Shown: positions 44,374 through 56,139, counted from the first letter of the stretch. The stretch is DNA of 64,000 nt from Erinaceus europaeus (GCF_950295315.1 NC_080175.1:70617357-70681356), one strand, 5' to 3'. Notes: generated by a model not told the origin, from the sequence alone. A program made the numbers and translations.

Positions 44374-44573
44374 TTATTTTATTTTATTTATAAAAAGGAA
44401 ACACTGACAAAACCATCGGACAAGGGGAGGTACAACTCCACACAACTCCCACCACCAGAACTCTGCATTCCATCCCCTACCCTGATAGCTTTCCTATTCT
44501 TTAACCCTATGGGAGTATGGACCCCAGGCTATTGTGGGATGCAGAAAGTGAAAGGTCTGGCTTCTGTAATCGC
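44374..44573 (-). mobile_element. RepB 3' end copy, just upstream of the second exon
   Basis: About 200 bp with an intact A-tail (antisense TTTATTTTATTTATAAAAAGG), ending 200 bp before the splice acceptor at 44774. It is the nearest repeat to a coding exon in the window. Confidence 0.8.
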
Positions 44574-44774
44574 TTCTAAAACTTTCTTTCATATTTGAAA
44601 TGACTGTTATGTCAAGATAAGAATAAAATGGTTATGTTAATTGTTATAGGGATGGAAGTGTATAATCTGCTGTCCTTTAAGCATTTTAAATATCTACAAA
44701 TGAGATTGCTATACCAAATGAATGGTTTATTATACTTGCTTTTATAAGACTTTATTTTTATTTCTCTTCTTTAG

Positions 44775-44894
44775 GCTCAACTCATTGATGTGAATTATGG
44801 AAATGTAAAGGATTTAAAACAGATTGCAATAATGAAAAATACAACAAATCAGATTGCACTCTTGAAATTAGGAAAATTGCCTCTACTTTATAAG
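44775..44894 (+). CDS. NAALADL2: Next coding exon of NAALADL2 (protease-associated domain)
   Basis: An exon of exactly 40 codons (120 nt, phase 0 at both ends). The acceptor is a strong pyrimidine tract ending TTCTTTAG and the donor is AAG|GTTAGT. The peptide starts AQLIDVNYGNVKDLKQI and ends IALLKLGKLPLLYK. In PSMA the equivalent stretch is 'VNYA..EDF......I...GKIVIARYGK', so the order VNYG, then DLK, then a hydrophobic strand and LGK fits the protease-associated domain. A sequon NTT is present at residues 22-24. Translation reads straight on from ...KGTLE of the previous exon, so no exon is missing between them. An ATG-initiated frame at 44790-44981 overlaps this exon but runs past the donor and is not a gene. 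The next exon expected in this family, a glycine-rich strand, was not found before the window ends. Confidence 0.88.
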
Positions 44895-46185
44895 GTTAGT
44901 CTAATGGTTACTACTTACTGTTGGTGTGAATATTTAGGTTACTTTGAAAGGTTTTCCCTACTCTGTGAGAGTGAAGAGTGATAGGAAAACACAAAGAGGT
45001 GGAGAACATCACACTTTTTTTTTTCAAGTAGAATATTTTAGTTAATATTTTAAGAAAAAAAAGTATCTTTATTACCTAAGATGAGATACCTTAAAATAAG
45101 CATTGGGAAATTTGTAAGGCTTTGATAAAATTGGCTATTTCTTTATTATATAGCTACATGCCATTCTAGAAATAAGTCTCACAATGTCTTCTTCATTGAC
45201 AGATATGTAATGTCTAATTTTTTTTTTTTAAAAACTGACTATCACACACTTTGTTAGGCTGATATCTCGCTGGTTTACACACTCTAGTGATTGATTTTGT
45301 CAAGTCTATAACTTCACAGTCACTGATTGTACTCAAGAATCTAATTAAAATATAATATGCTAAGAAGCAGCCAATTTTTGATTTATTTTATTTAAATAGA
45401 AGTTTATTAACACTCATCCACTAGATGCATTTACATAATTGAAGCAGCTCAATCTAAGTAACTCATAATGAACCATCACAATAGTCAAGTCACTAATGCT
45501 CCTTCTTTATTCATTTTCTTTTCGATTAAAAGACAATGGTCAGTGTATTTATGACACTGCATCTCTCTGCTTCTGAAAATATATTGGATTTATTCTTCTC
45601 CAACTCTATGAGATTTCCTAATTTCCTGATCCAAAAATGTTTCCAAAAATCTGTTGGCATATTCTCTAAGAAGATAAGATTATCTTGTTGTTGCTTATTA
45701 TTATCTCCTCAGGATACTCTTAGACATAAATAATGGATAGTAGATGATGGTCAGAATTTTTAAATTTCCTTGAAAATATAATATATTTTCACAGTATCTT
45801 TCTGCAGGATAACTTTTACATATATGTAAAATCCCTTTAATAACATTTTTTCTCTAGTAATCTATATCAATCAATATATTCTAATGAGGAGGGAGAAGGC
45901 ACTCAGAAATGATAAGAAACCAATGATGTGACCAAATATTAGAAATGATGCATATTTACAGTTTTTACCCAAAGTATGGTACATTCACACAATGCATATT
46001 ATATAGCAATTATAGTCTAAAGTATATTTAATGATATGAATATTCTCATAAATCTGGCCAGTGTTTCAGTTTTTTAAATAATTATATTAATGCAACTTCT
46101 AAAAGTAACATTACTAATAAGTAAATAGGAAATTTTGAGATGTGGAGTAGATATTTTAAACATCTTATAAATGAACACAATTATT
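44895..46185. other. Intron after the second exon, no recognised element
   Basis: AT-rich. A diverged L1-like phrase (GGTACATTCACACAATGCAT) occurs near 45978. Confidence 0.5.
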
Positions 46186-46189
46186 TATA

Positions 46190-46440
46190 ATAACCATATT
46201 GCCAGGGACTGTTATTACTTCCTTTTACTTCTTCACTTGCTTCACTAAAAATAATCACCTCCAACTCCATTTTGTCCTAAAGGACACAATATCATTTGTG
46301 TTAATTGCAAAATAGTATTTCATTGACTATATCTGCCTGGAACAGTGAAATAGTTCTCTTAGATAATGTGGTGCTTTGTCGTGTGGACAACCCCTACTGC
46401 ATTGATTGAAGGAAGTCTCAATACTGTGGGCTCCTTAGAT

Positions 46441-46504
<64 letters not shown>

Positions 46505-46800
46505 TAGGAAGGCAGATACCCAATACTTTCTTTACACAGTCTTCTGTTAATGGGCATTTTAGATGCTTCACTCCTTACCTATTGTGAATAATACATCTAT
46601 GAACATAGGAGCATATGTCATTAGAATTAGTGTCTTCGTGATCTTTGAATATTTGCTCAGGAATGGTATTGCTAGATAGAAGACATTTCCATTTTATAAA
46701 TTTCACTTTAGTTATATCTGTTTTTGTGGATTGTGCCAGAGATTTGAATAAATCATTGCATATGTATTGGATTCAAGTGACAAAAAATAAAAGAGTATGA
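46190..46800 (-). mobile_element. L1 3' region split by a GATA array
   Basis: Left part CACCTCCAACTCCATTTTGTC, right part TGTTAATGGGCATTTTAGATG, TGAATAATACATCTATGAAC, the usual antisense L1 order. The tetranucleotide array 46438-46505 sits between. Confidence 0.65.
46438..46505. repeat. GATA microsatellite, about 16 units
   Basis: Uninterrupted GATA units within an antisense L1. Confidence 0.95.
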
Positions 46801-46804
46801 CTAC

Positions 46805-48340
46805 TTTGGAATGGGGGAAAGATGCCACTGCCCTTAGATCTATCATATATCATGGTTGAGAGAGATTAGCCTCAGACACCAAGGTGGAGATCTGTAGGGA
46901 CATGTATTAGACATCTCGAGATGGGACACTGTCAAGTGAGCAACCCAAACTAGAACTTCAACTGAAGTATTTATTGATAGAATCATGCATAACATCAAAA
47001 AGGAATGAGAAAGATCACATTTTTTTAAGTGAAGATATATCAAGGGAGCAAATGCCAGGGCACATATAACAAGAAGCTATACATCATATAGAAAGGTCAG
47101 AATCAGTTTCTCATAGGAAAACATCAAAGTGCAGGAAGGGTGTTTAAAACTTAACTGTACTTGCCATTGTCTAAATGTAATTGTGTCAGGTACACTTGTT
47201 TGATGCCCTAAGAAATATTGAGTTTATCCTCTGATCATTCTGCATATAATCCCCAGAGTCTCAGGGGAGAATGCCAGTTATCAGAGTTCAATAGCATGTT
47301 GCTATTGCCCTTTCCTGTGGACCTGTTATAGTTTAACTTATGATCTATTCCAGACCTCTCCCCTGGAGTTCAGGAGTTGTAACAAAGGACAGTCAGAGGC
47401 CCTTCAATGAGCAGGCTTAGACAAAGAAATGTACCTGATAAATATAGCAGCAGACATGTTCTTACAAGCATGGAGACATAGGTAAAAATCAGTAGGATTT
47501 CAGGGCCAGGTAGTGGCACATCTGGCTAAGTGCACACACTTCAGTCAGCAAGGACCCAGGTTCAAGCCCTGGTTTTCACCGTCTCTATCTCCCTCTTACC
47601 TCTCAATTTCCCTCTGTCTCTATCCAGTAATAATAATGAAAAAAATCAGTAGGGTTTCTAATACTATGTATCAGCAAGGAATCAAGAAACTCTTCATCAA
47701 AGGGGCATAGATTGGACTAGGCTCATTACAGTGAAGCTTGTGTCACCTACTTAGCAAATACATACTGGGACTGAAACTCCAAAGTGTAATATGGTACTAA
47801 GGCTCAGCTGGAAAGGCAGGGGACTAGTCGATTTCTTTGTGCATCACAACTGCTACTTGTGATTGTAAATGGCCTGGGAGTATGCAGCTGAATGAATCAA
47901 GGGAAAAAACATCTTATTTTAGTTGGGTAGTAGTTAATAAATCATATTTCAAAAATGGATTCTGGAGGGAATCTCTTCATCTGAAGATTGGGAGGGCAAA
48001 GAGGAAGCTTAAATGTGATAATGAATTATCTCCTACACTGAGTGGAGAAACTATCTGTCGCCAAAAAGGAAGAAATCTCATTAGTTTCATCATAAATGCT
48101 ATCTATGTATGTGTTCATTTAGTCTCCAGAAAGGGATTGATTAGAAAATCTTAACAGTGCATAACAGGAATTATGAAAGGCAAATGGCCTAGAAGATATA
48201 TTTCTTAACACCCACACATTATTGCTACAGGAAACTCAACTAACTTTTCCAGAGCTACCTTTTAAAGTTTAAACTTTAGAGAGAAAGGATTGTATTTCTT
48301 TTAGTGTTACATTATTGAAATTATTACTTTGTCATGGAGT
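46805..48340. other. Intron, one SINE-B only
   Basis: Apart from 47500-47645 I recognise nothing. The 47837-48154 frame has no support. Confidence 0.45.
47500..47645 (+). mobile_element. SINE-B copy with core deletion
   Basis: Good head GGGCCAGGTAGTGGCACATC and GGTTCAAGCCC B box. The GAAGCTTCAC core is missing: the sequence jumps from TGGTTTTCACC to the GTCTCTATCTCC stretch. Confidence 0.72.
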
Positions 48341-48344
48341 GTAC

Positions 48345-48400
48345 TTCACTGCTCCAGACTGACTATTTTTTCAGATAGAGAGACAAAGGCAGAAATGGAG
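48345..48400 (-). mobile_element. SINE-D 3' part, left of nested SINE-A
   Basis: TTCACTGCTCCAGACTGACT, ATTTTTTCAGATAGAGAGAC is the canonical antisense start of SINE-D. The rest follows at 48690-48835. Confidence 0.7.
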
Positions 48401-48680
48401 GGAGCTGGGAGGTAGTGCAGCAGGTTAAGCGCACCTGCCATGAAGCGCAAGGACCTACATAAGGATCCAGGTTCAAGTCCCCAGCTCTCCACCTGCAGGG
48501 GAGTCGCTTCACAGGCTGTGAAGCAGGTCTGTAGGTGTCTTTCTCTCCCCCTCTCTGTCTTCCCCTCCTCTCTCCATTTCTCTCTGTCCTATCCAACAAT
48601 GACAACAACAATAATAACTACAACAAAAATGAAAACCAAGGGTAACAAAAGGAAAAATAAGTCAATAAATGTAAAAAAAA
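48401..48680 (+). mobile_element. SINE-A copy nested in an antisense SINE-D
   Basis: The head GGAGCTGGGAGGTAGTGCAGC and box GGTTCAAGTCC are recognisable. SINE-D sequence lies on both sides (48345-48400 and from about 48690), with GACAGAAATAGAGGGAGA on the right resembling AGGCAGAAATGGAGGGAG on the left. Confidence 0.8.
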
Positions 48681-48689
48681 TTTTTTTAA

Positions 48690-48838
48690 AGATTTATTAA
48701 AAAAGACAGAAATAGAGGGAGAGAAGGAGAAAATAGCACACACCAGAATTTTCTCCAATGCACTGGGTGCTGGGCTCAGATCTAGCTCACATACATGACA
48801 AAGCAGATACACTATCCAAGTGAGATCATTTCTGCCCT
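48690..48838 (-). mobile_element. SINE-D 5' part, right of nested SINE-A
   Basis: AAGACAGAAATAGAGGGAGAG, GGTGCTGGGCTCAGATC, ATGACAAAGCAGATACAC, ATCCAAGTGAGATC. Confidence 0.7.
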
Positions 48839-48839
48839 C

Positions 48840-49680
48840 TTGAAGTTTGTTTATGTGAGAGTTCCTTAGTTCTTTAAACTTTAAGACAAAATATGACTTT
48901 ATATGTTATAATGGACTCACTTATATTCCTCTCAGTGGCAATCTTAAGATACAGTAAATCATACCCCCAAGCTCTGTACAAATTCCCAAATCTCTGAGCA
49001 GCATTCTAGTGTGAAGTATATTTTGTAGAATGCAATAAATTAACTTAGTTTACTCTAGAACGGTTGTCACAGTAAGTACTTATAAAAATTATTATGTCCT
49101 TCATAACATAGTTATCATATCAGTCTTAATAAAACATGGGGTCTGGACCATTGTCTAGGTCCAAATCACATGCCAAGCCCATGTCCAACAAGAAGCAAAT
49201 ATATATGCAGTTAAATTACTTGTGAAATTATATCTCATGTTTCTTGTTCTTGAGAAAATTGCATATATAAATACAGGACATGATGGGGAAGGTGGAGTGT
49301 ATGCAGATACTTATCAATGGGAAATAAGAAACTGTACTCACATATCAACAGTTGTCCTGTAATCTGTTTTATTTTGTAAAATAGTTTTGGTGAAATAAGA
49401 AAAGAAATGGAAAGCAGAAAAAAAATCCATGGATGATAATTGATTTTTTTCCTAAGTATATGTATTTCTTGTATTCACTGTTACATAGTAATATATGGAT
49501 ACCTATTTTTTTTGTTTGTTTTTGTTGTTGTTGCCTTTTTCACAATTTCAGTGACCTAGGATAATAATAGCAATTTCAGGGATCCAAAAGTTCTTGTGGT
49601 GTGCTCTCATATAAGATTTATACTTTAATGCCAACTGTGCATTGTGTGGCCTGGGAATCATTTAACCTCCATCATTTAAG
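48840..49680. other. Intron, one old L1 tail only
   Basis: Apart from 49270-49390 nothing is recognised. Confidence 0.45.
49270..49390 (+). mobile_element. L1-type 3' end, older
   Basis: GGTGGAGTGTATGCAGATAC, CAACAGTTGTCCTGTAATCTG. Confidence 0.55.
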
Positions 49681-49698
49681 TTCATAGAGCATACTTCT

Positions 49699-49966
49699 TT
49701 TTTTATATTTATTTTATTTATTTATTCCCTTTTGTTGCCCTTGTTGTTTTATTGTTGTACTTATTATTGTTGTCATTGTTGGATAGGACACAGAGAAATG
49801 GAGTGAGAAGGGGAAGACAGAGAGGGGGAGAGAAAGAGAGACACCTGCAGACCTGCTTCACAGCTTGTGAAGCGACTCCCCTGCAGGTGGGGAGCCAGGA
49901 TCCTTATGCAGGTCCTTGTGCTTTGCGCCACCTGCGCTTAACCCGCTGCGCTACAACCCGACTCGC
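49699..49966 (-). mobile_element. SINE-A copy with target-site duplication
   Basis: CATAGAGCATA flanks it at 49683-49693 and 49967-49977 and extends to 16 bp with one mismatch. About 20 bases of the B-box region (between GGGAGCC and AGGATCC) are deleted relative to other copies. Confidence 0.88.
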
Positions 49967-49979
49967 CATAGAGCATATT

Positions 49980-50640
49980 TCTATAGGAAGGACTTTCTGA
50001 AGGACCCTGCAGGGACTTGAGGAAAATGAAAACAGGGAACAGCTGTTATGTTTTCACACTGTCAAAGAATTGTTTCTCACAAATTAGCAGGCAGGTAGTA
50101 TTTAATGGGAAGAACAAATTACTATTTTGAATTTTAAATCGTGAGTTGATGGTCTATTGTGAAAACACCAATATTTTTTATTTGTTTATCAATGCTGGTA
50201 GAAAAGCTTTAAGAACCCCTACAGTTCAAGTAGTTAAAGTTCATGCTAGTAATGACTATATTGTGAAAACTAACTTCATATGGACTCTCCACTTGCTTTT
50301 TATACTTACTGAGTTATGTTTCATTTCTCCATCCACATATTTTTTGGTGACATTTATTCAATCCATCTGATATACTGCATCCAAATAGTATGCTTTCCAG
50401 TCAGCAGAAGCCTTTATGTAGTGTTAGTTTAAAAATGATAGAACTAAAATTGAATTTTAAAAATTAATATCTGGCACATGTGACTAAAATTATGCGTCAA
50501 AATATGTGACAGCAATACAACAATGCATATGAGAATGGAATTCAATATTTACTGAAGGTAAAATAAACAGTGTGTGTACAATGTAGTGTGTACATTCTAA
50601 TATATCTATGTGTATATCAGTAAAGATAGGAAGATAGCAT
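49980..50640. other. Intron, no recognised element
   Basis: AT-rich unique sequence. Confidence 0.45.
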
Positions 50641-50655
50641 AAAGGATCATATTCC

Positions 50656-50927
50656 TTGGGAGTCAGTCATTGGCACAGCGGGTTAAGCACACATGGTGCA
50701 AAGTGCAAGGGCCAGCCTAAGGATCTCAGTTCAAGCCCCCGGCTTCCCACCTGCAGGGGTGTCGCTTCACAAGCGGTGAAGCAGGTCTGCAGGTGTCTTT
50801 CTCTCCCCCTCTTATCTTCTCTCTGTTATATCTAACAACGATGACATCAATAACAACAATTATAACAACAACAAAAACAAGGGCAACAAAAGGGAGAATA
50901 AATACTATAAAAAGTTAATTAAAAAAA
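50656..50927 (+). mobile_element. SINE-A copy with target-site duplication
   Basis: The head GGGAGTCAGTCATTGGCACAG is moderately diverged. An 11-bp duplication GATCATATTCC flanks it (50645-50655 and 50928-50938). Confidence 0.88.
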
Positions 50928-50949
50928 GATCATATTCCATTCTTCTTTC

Positions 50950-51060
50950 TCTATAACCAGAGCTCAGCTCTGACTTATGGTAGTGCTGGGGACTGAATCT
51001 GGGAAATCAGAGCCTAGAATATGAAAGTCTTTTGCATAACCATTATGTTATAATGCCTGC
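50950..51060 (-). mobile_element. SINE-C copy
   Basis: CAGCTCTGACTTATGGTAGTG to TTTTGCATAACCATTATG. It lies directly after the young SINE-A at 50656. Confidence 0.75.
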
Positions 51061-51064
51061 TTAT

Positions 51065-51875
51065 GAAGACCACATTCCTATAAAAACTATTTATGCATAT
51101 AAAATTTAATGTTTCTCTAGTATCTTTAGTTATAGAATATATTACATAAAACCCTGTGAATATTTCAGATGAAAGAAATGTTTAATTCTGTGTCTTTCCA
51201 TGATTGTTTTAGTTATCATTTGTCATATAAAACTAAACTTCCTCCCTTTACAATATTTTTTAAGGCATTTAGTAAACAAAAATACATAGTGAACACTATC
51301 TTGATACTGAGAAAGATACACTTTATCAGTGTGTAAACTAGTGAGGTACTTCATACCTTGTTCTCAGAAGTAAATACAAAAAACAAAAACAAACAAACAA
51401 AAAACACCAAAAAACAGTGCTCCACATTTTGTAGTGATTACACTCCACATTTGCTCAAATGGCCATGAAAAATATGGGCAAGGCTAGTACACAAAACCAG
51501 GAAGCAATGATTTAATACATTTAAAAGATAAATATGCTAATGTTGTAAAATCAGAGTGTTTTCTATTTTACACTGACTGACTTTGGTTGTTTTTCCAAAT
51601 GACTTAGACCGAATATTATTATATTTACTAAAGAGGCATTATGACTTTAATTATAAGCTATAATGAAAAAACTTTAGACTGTGTTGCTTTTCTCCCATTT
51701 AGCAATCACACTTTAAGAATATGAGTCTAGAACAATGCTAAGTGAATGCTTCAAATTCTATCCCTAATATGAATTATTTTTCTGTATATTTTGTTCCCCA
51801 GAACATGTTGTAAAATAAATGCTAAAGAGAGATGGGTTAAAGAAGAGGGTAAGAAATGGGTTGATAGGGATGGGA
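51065..51875. other. Intron, no recognised element
   Basis: AT-rich; AAACAAAAACAAACAAAC run at 51376-51400. Confidence 0.45.
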
Positions 51876-51879
51876 GAGA

Positions 51880-51995
51880 AAGGGGCTGGAGAGATAGCAT
51901 AATGGTTCTGAGGCCCCAGGTTCAATCCCCAGCACCACTATAAGCTAGTACTGAGCAGGACTCAAAACAAACAAAACACAATAAACAAACAAATA
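51880..51995 (+). mobile_element. SINE-C copy with internal deletion
   Basis: GGGGCTGGAGAGATAGCATA, ATGGTTCTGAGGCCCCAGG: the CAAAAGACTCTCATGCC stretch between the boxes is missing. GGTTCAATCCCC and a CAAACAAAACA tail follow. Confidence 0.75.
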
Positions 51996-52089
51996 AAAGA
52001 TAGAGATGTTTCAATTTGTGGCAGTTACTTGACTTAACAATATATATGCCTATCAGGGTGTTTTGTGGTAATTCTGAGCTATTATTTTT

Positions 52090-52965
52090 TTTTATTTTAA
52101 TTTGTTAAATTGGAAGGTTAATAGTTTATAGAACAGTTGTTGATACATAGTAGAAATTTCTCATCTCACCATTATATGTGTCTGCAAAACACTTTCACAT
52201 CCAGTCTACGACCTTTCCCTCATGATGCACCAGAACCTTAAACTCTACCCCATCAACTCCCCTCCTCCCAGAGTCCTTTGTTTTGTTTCAGTACTCTAAA
52301 CCAGTCTACCTTTAATGTAGTGTTTCCAATTCCTGTTTTAGTTTCTTAAAATTTGCCCATGAGTGAGATCATCCCATATTCATCCTTCTAGCTTATCTCA
52401 CTTAACATGATTCTTTCAAACTACATCAAGATAACAGGAAGAAGGTAAATTCATAATTCTTAATAACTGAGTTATATATATACATATATATATTATATAT
52501 ATGTCAACTTTCTTAGTCACTCATCTGTTTTTGGACACCTGGATTGCTTCCAAGTTTGAGCTATTATAAATTGTTCTGCTATGAACATAGGCATACACAG
52601 ATCCCTTTGAATGAGTATTTATTTCCTTAGGAGATATTCCCAGAATTGTTGGGTTATGGGGTTGATCCATGTCTAGCCTTCTGAGTTCTCCAATCTGCTC
52701 TCCACAAGGGATGGACCAATTTATATACCCACCTGCATTTTAAGAAGGTCCCTTTACCTCCAAAATTGTCCTTTCTGATATATGATATTCTCACAGTAGT
52801 GAAGAGGTAGCTCATTGTTTTCTTTGTCTACATTTCTCTGATACTCAGTGACCTTGAAAATGTTTTCATATGTCTATTGGTCTTTTGGATCTCTTCTTAA
52901 GTAAATATTCTCTTCACATCCTGCCTTCACTTTTGGATGGGGTAGTTCAGTTTGGTGAGCTACTA
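52090..52965 (-). mobile_element. L1 3' region, about 0.9 kb
   Basis: Collinear antisense L1: AATAGTTTATAGAACAGTTG tail area, GTTTTTGGACACCTGGATTGC, ATTGTTCTGCTATGAACATAG, CCAGAATTGTTGGGTTATGG, GGTCTTTTGGATCTCTTCTT. A TATATA palindrome interrupts it near 52475-52503. Confidence 0.8.
52468..52506. repeat. TATA-rich palindrome inside L1
   Basis: AT-only stretch TATATATATACATATATATA followed by TTATATATATG. Self-complementary and likely to extrude a cruciform or vary in length. Confidence 0.8.
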
Positions 52966-53289
52966 ACAAAGTTTAGCTACTAGGCTTTTGTGTGAAATCT
53001 TGAGCTATCTTTTCATGACTCAACTTTCTTTTCCCCTTATGCATGCTTGATAATTTTTATATCTCCCTTCTAAATAATTTACCATAACAATTATCTCTGA
53101 AGGTGAAATTTTGCATTGATCAGCAATAAGGGTTTTGTCAATACTATGTAGCATTATTTGAGACTCAATTATCAAGAACTGTTAGTTTGCCTCTTTAATA
53201 TCTGTGTGGCATAGAGCAGGTTTAAATAAATGAAGAAATGAGTGGTGAAAACAAGTACAACTTGACATTTTGTTAAGGAGAAGAATATA

Positions 53290-53400
53290 ATGCCGAGGGA
53301 TGTAGCTCAGTGAGTAGAGAACATTCCTTGCATATATGACACTAAGAATTAGTTCTCTGGAACCACGTATACCAGAGTAGTGGTCTGGTTTCTCCTGAAA
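53290..53400 (+). mobile_element. tRNA-Ala-like SINE head (SINE-C-like)
   Basis: GAGGGATGTAGCTCAGTGAG, TAGAGAACATTCCTTGCAT resembles the 5' half of tRNA-Ala better than the other SINE-C copies do. The 3' half does not fold as a tRNA. Confidence 0.5.
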
Positions 53401-53459
53401 TAAGTAATTATTCTTAAAGCGTGTGGTGAATTGTATCTAGACATTCACAAGTATGAAAC

Positions 53460-54345
53460 TGTATCTTTATCAGGAAATACAGTAAGGTGTCATGCTATAA
53501 AATTAACATACAAAAATCAGTGGCATTCCTCTATACAAACACTAAGTTAGAAGATGAAATTCAGAAATCAATTCATTTTATGATAGCAACAAACACAATA
53601 AAATAGTTAGGAATAAACCTAATCAAAGAAGTGAAAGACTTGCATACTGAAAACTATGAGTCAATACTCAAGGAAATTGAGGGGTCAAAGGAACCCTCCT
53701 GCACGGCTGGTGGGAATGTAAATTGGTCCAACCTCTGTGGAGAGCACTCTGGAGAACTCTCAGAAGGCTAGAAATGGACCTACCCTATGATCCTGCAATT
53801 CCTCTCCTGGGGATATATCCTAAAAAATCCAACACACCCATCCAAAAAGATCTGTGTACACATATGTTCTTGGCAGCACAATTTGTAATAGCCAAAACCT
53901 GGAAGCAACCCAGGTGTCCAACAACAGATGAGTGGCTGAGCAAGTTGTGGTATATATACACCATGGAATACTACTCAGCTATAAAAAATGGTGACTTCAC
54001 AGTTTTCAGCCAATCTTGGATGGACCTTGAAAAATTCATGTTAAGTGAAATAAGTCAGAAACAGAAGGATGAATATGGGATGATTTCACTCACAGGCAGA
54101 AGTTGAAAAACAAGATCAGAAGGGAAAACACAAGTAGAACCTGAACTGGAGTTGATGTATTGCACCAAAGTAAAAGACTTTGGGGTGGGTGGGGCGGGGA
54201 GAGTACAGGTCCAAAAAGGATGATAAGGGTACCTAGTGCAGGTTGTAATGTTATGTAGAAAACTGGGAAATGTTATGCATGTACAAGCTATTGTATTTAT
54301 TGTTGAATGTAAAACATTAATCCCCCAATAAAGAAATAAAAATGT
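53460..54345 (+). mobile_element. L1 ORF2-3' end with internal deletion
   Basis: Sense L1: 53500-53690 encodes a diverged ORF2 stretch (TNTKLEDEIQKSI), then at about 53690 the text jumps from AAGGAAATTGAG to the 3' part GGCTGGTGGGAATGTAAATTG. The 3' part (53700-54110) has an open frame of 127 codons containing LEMDLPYDPAIPLLGIYP. It ends CCCCCAATAAAGAAATAAA. It is one of the least decayed L1 pieces here. Confidence 0.85.
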
Positions 54346-54349
54346 ATCT

Positions 54350-56105
54350 TTTAAAATATGAAATTTTATAAATTTTATGAAATCCCTAGCAATAAAAATA
54401 AAAGAGAGGAACATAGACAATCTCAAAACAGGATTGTTATAGGTTATGTTTGCTTTTTGCATTCTCATTGTCCTATACCTTTTGAGATGATAGGGCTGTA
54501 CATTATTAAAATAATATTTCAAAAGGTAGAACATTACTATATTTTAGAGAGTATTATAAATGTCGAATCCAGTTAGATTTAACTTGAAAACTGAAGTACC
54601 ATCAGGGTATCAGGACATAAAACTGACTACATAGAAAGGGGTAAAGTATTTGCATATTATTTTCTGAGTGATCACCATTATATGTGCTCAAAATTTCATA
54701 TTTTGTCATTTGAAATGCTAACCTCTTGAGTATAATCCTTTTAATTTTATTTTAAATAAGGATCTAGTTTCCAATAAAGAATTTAGATTACTACAGGAGT
54801 AAATATGATGTTAAAATATTAGTTCAATGCTTTCTTATTATTTGAGCTTAGAATATTAATACTGGTTTTGAGATTTTTCCATTATTTCTTTCACTTCTTT
54901 ATTGAAATTTCATAGAAATCATGGGTGTTAAATTTTAATGGAAAATAAAATAAGCTCTTGGCTTACTTATGATAAAAAATATTTCGAGCAAGTATCTCTA
55001 AAATACATGTAACTAAAGTTAGAGCTATACAGTAAATTCTATCTGATTTTTAATTGAATTGACATTGTTTTTATAAAAAATTAACCTCCAGTAGCAGAGA
55101 AGTCTTAAAATAGCTATATAAGCTTAAAATATTCTCTCTTAAACCTTGGGTATATATATATTCTATAGAATATCATTTTAATAAGTAATTATTAATATGT
55201 AAGTTAATGTATGTTTCTCCTAAATAGTAACTCAGTTGATTTTTAACTAAAATTTATGTATTGTCTATATGTAAAACTTTCTGGGAGATATTACAGCCAA
55301 CTATGTATTATAGTTAAGAATAATGATTTTATAATTTTAATAATGATCAATTTGTAAAAGACAACACAGGTAAAATAAAAATGCACTAACTGCAAGACTT
55401 GTATTTGCAAATTTCATAGAATATGTAAATTTTATTTTATTAACTTTTCTCTTGTATTGAATTTTAGATTGCACCTGGCAATCCAATTTAGTATGAGAAA
55501 TTGCCTGACTTTTCTAAATTAATATTTAATGTACTATTATTTGAATTCTCTACTATCTAAATTTTAAATCTCTTTGAATATTTATGATTTTTATTCCTAT
55601 TGGAGCAGTTACACTTTTTGTATAATATCTGTATCAGAAAATTTGGAAAAATAAATGAATTTTTAAAATTACAGAAATAATGTAGAATAGTGGCAGACTT
55701 AAGTCTGCATTAATAAATTGTAAAATCAGTGAAGAACTATCAACAAATTCCTCAAATAAAATCACACGTTTAAAATTTTATAAGTATTACAGTTATCTTC
55801 TTTGTTTTTAAGATGAACATGCTTATATTCAATTTCAGTATCAATACCATTTTAATTATTTTATTAGATTTTTGTTGTCATAAGCTGCATTTCTACATGA
55901 ACATGTTTTAATATAATGATTTTTGAAAGTCAATATTATAACAGAATCACTTTGTTTAATCTTGCATTAGGTGGTTATAATCACTATCAGTAATGAACAT
56001 GCAGGCTTTTATAAGTATGTAAATAACTCAAAACAGACATTTTTCACAATTCTTATACAAAGGAAAAATTTAAGCTATTTTAGGAGCAATTTTATGGATT
56101 ATTGA
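54350..56105. other. Intron, very AT-rich and repeat-poor
   Basis: About 1.75 kb with hardly any G or C and no SINE, the longest such stretch in the downstream intron. A frame antisense to the preceding L1 enters its edge. Confidence 0.5.
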
Positions 56106-56107
56106 AA

Positions 56108-56139
56108 GACAGCCAAGGGGCTGGGGACATAACATAATA
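56108..56139 (+). mobile_element. SINE-C 5' part, split by SINE-A
   Basis: GCCAAGGGGCTGGGGACATA, ACATAATAG is the head. The body continues at 56448-56560 beyond the nested long SINE-A. Confidence 0.72.

Larger units (their letters stand above)
28503..44774 (+). other. NAALADL2: NAALADL2 intron between the two exons (16,272 bp)
   Basis: The interval is bounded by GT at 28503 and AG at 44773-44774, and the flanking reading frames join without loss. It holds many SINEs on both strands, several RepB pieces, antisense L1 tails, a TTTC run and a GGGAGA minisatellite. I see no coding exon, RNA gene or clear promoter in it. Confidence 0.85.

Noticed and set aside
46438..46505. Regular short repeats considered as a CRISPR-like or regulatory array
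   Set aside because: A simple GATA microsatellite without spacers, in a mammalian L1.
54055..54534. 159-codon minus-strand frame
   Set aside because: Antisense to the L1 3' end and AT-rich flank; no domain resemblance.
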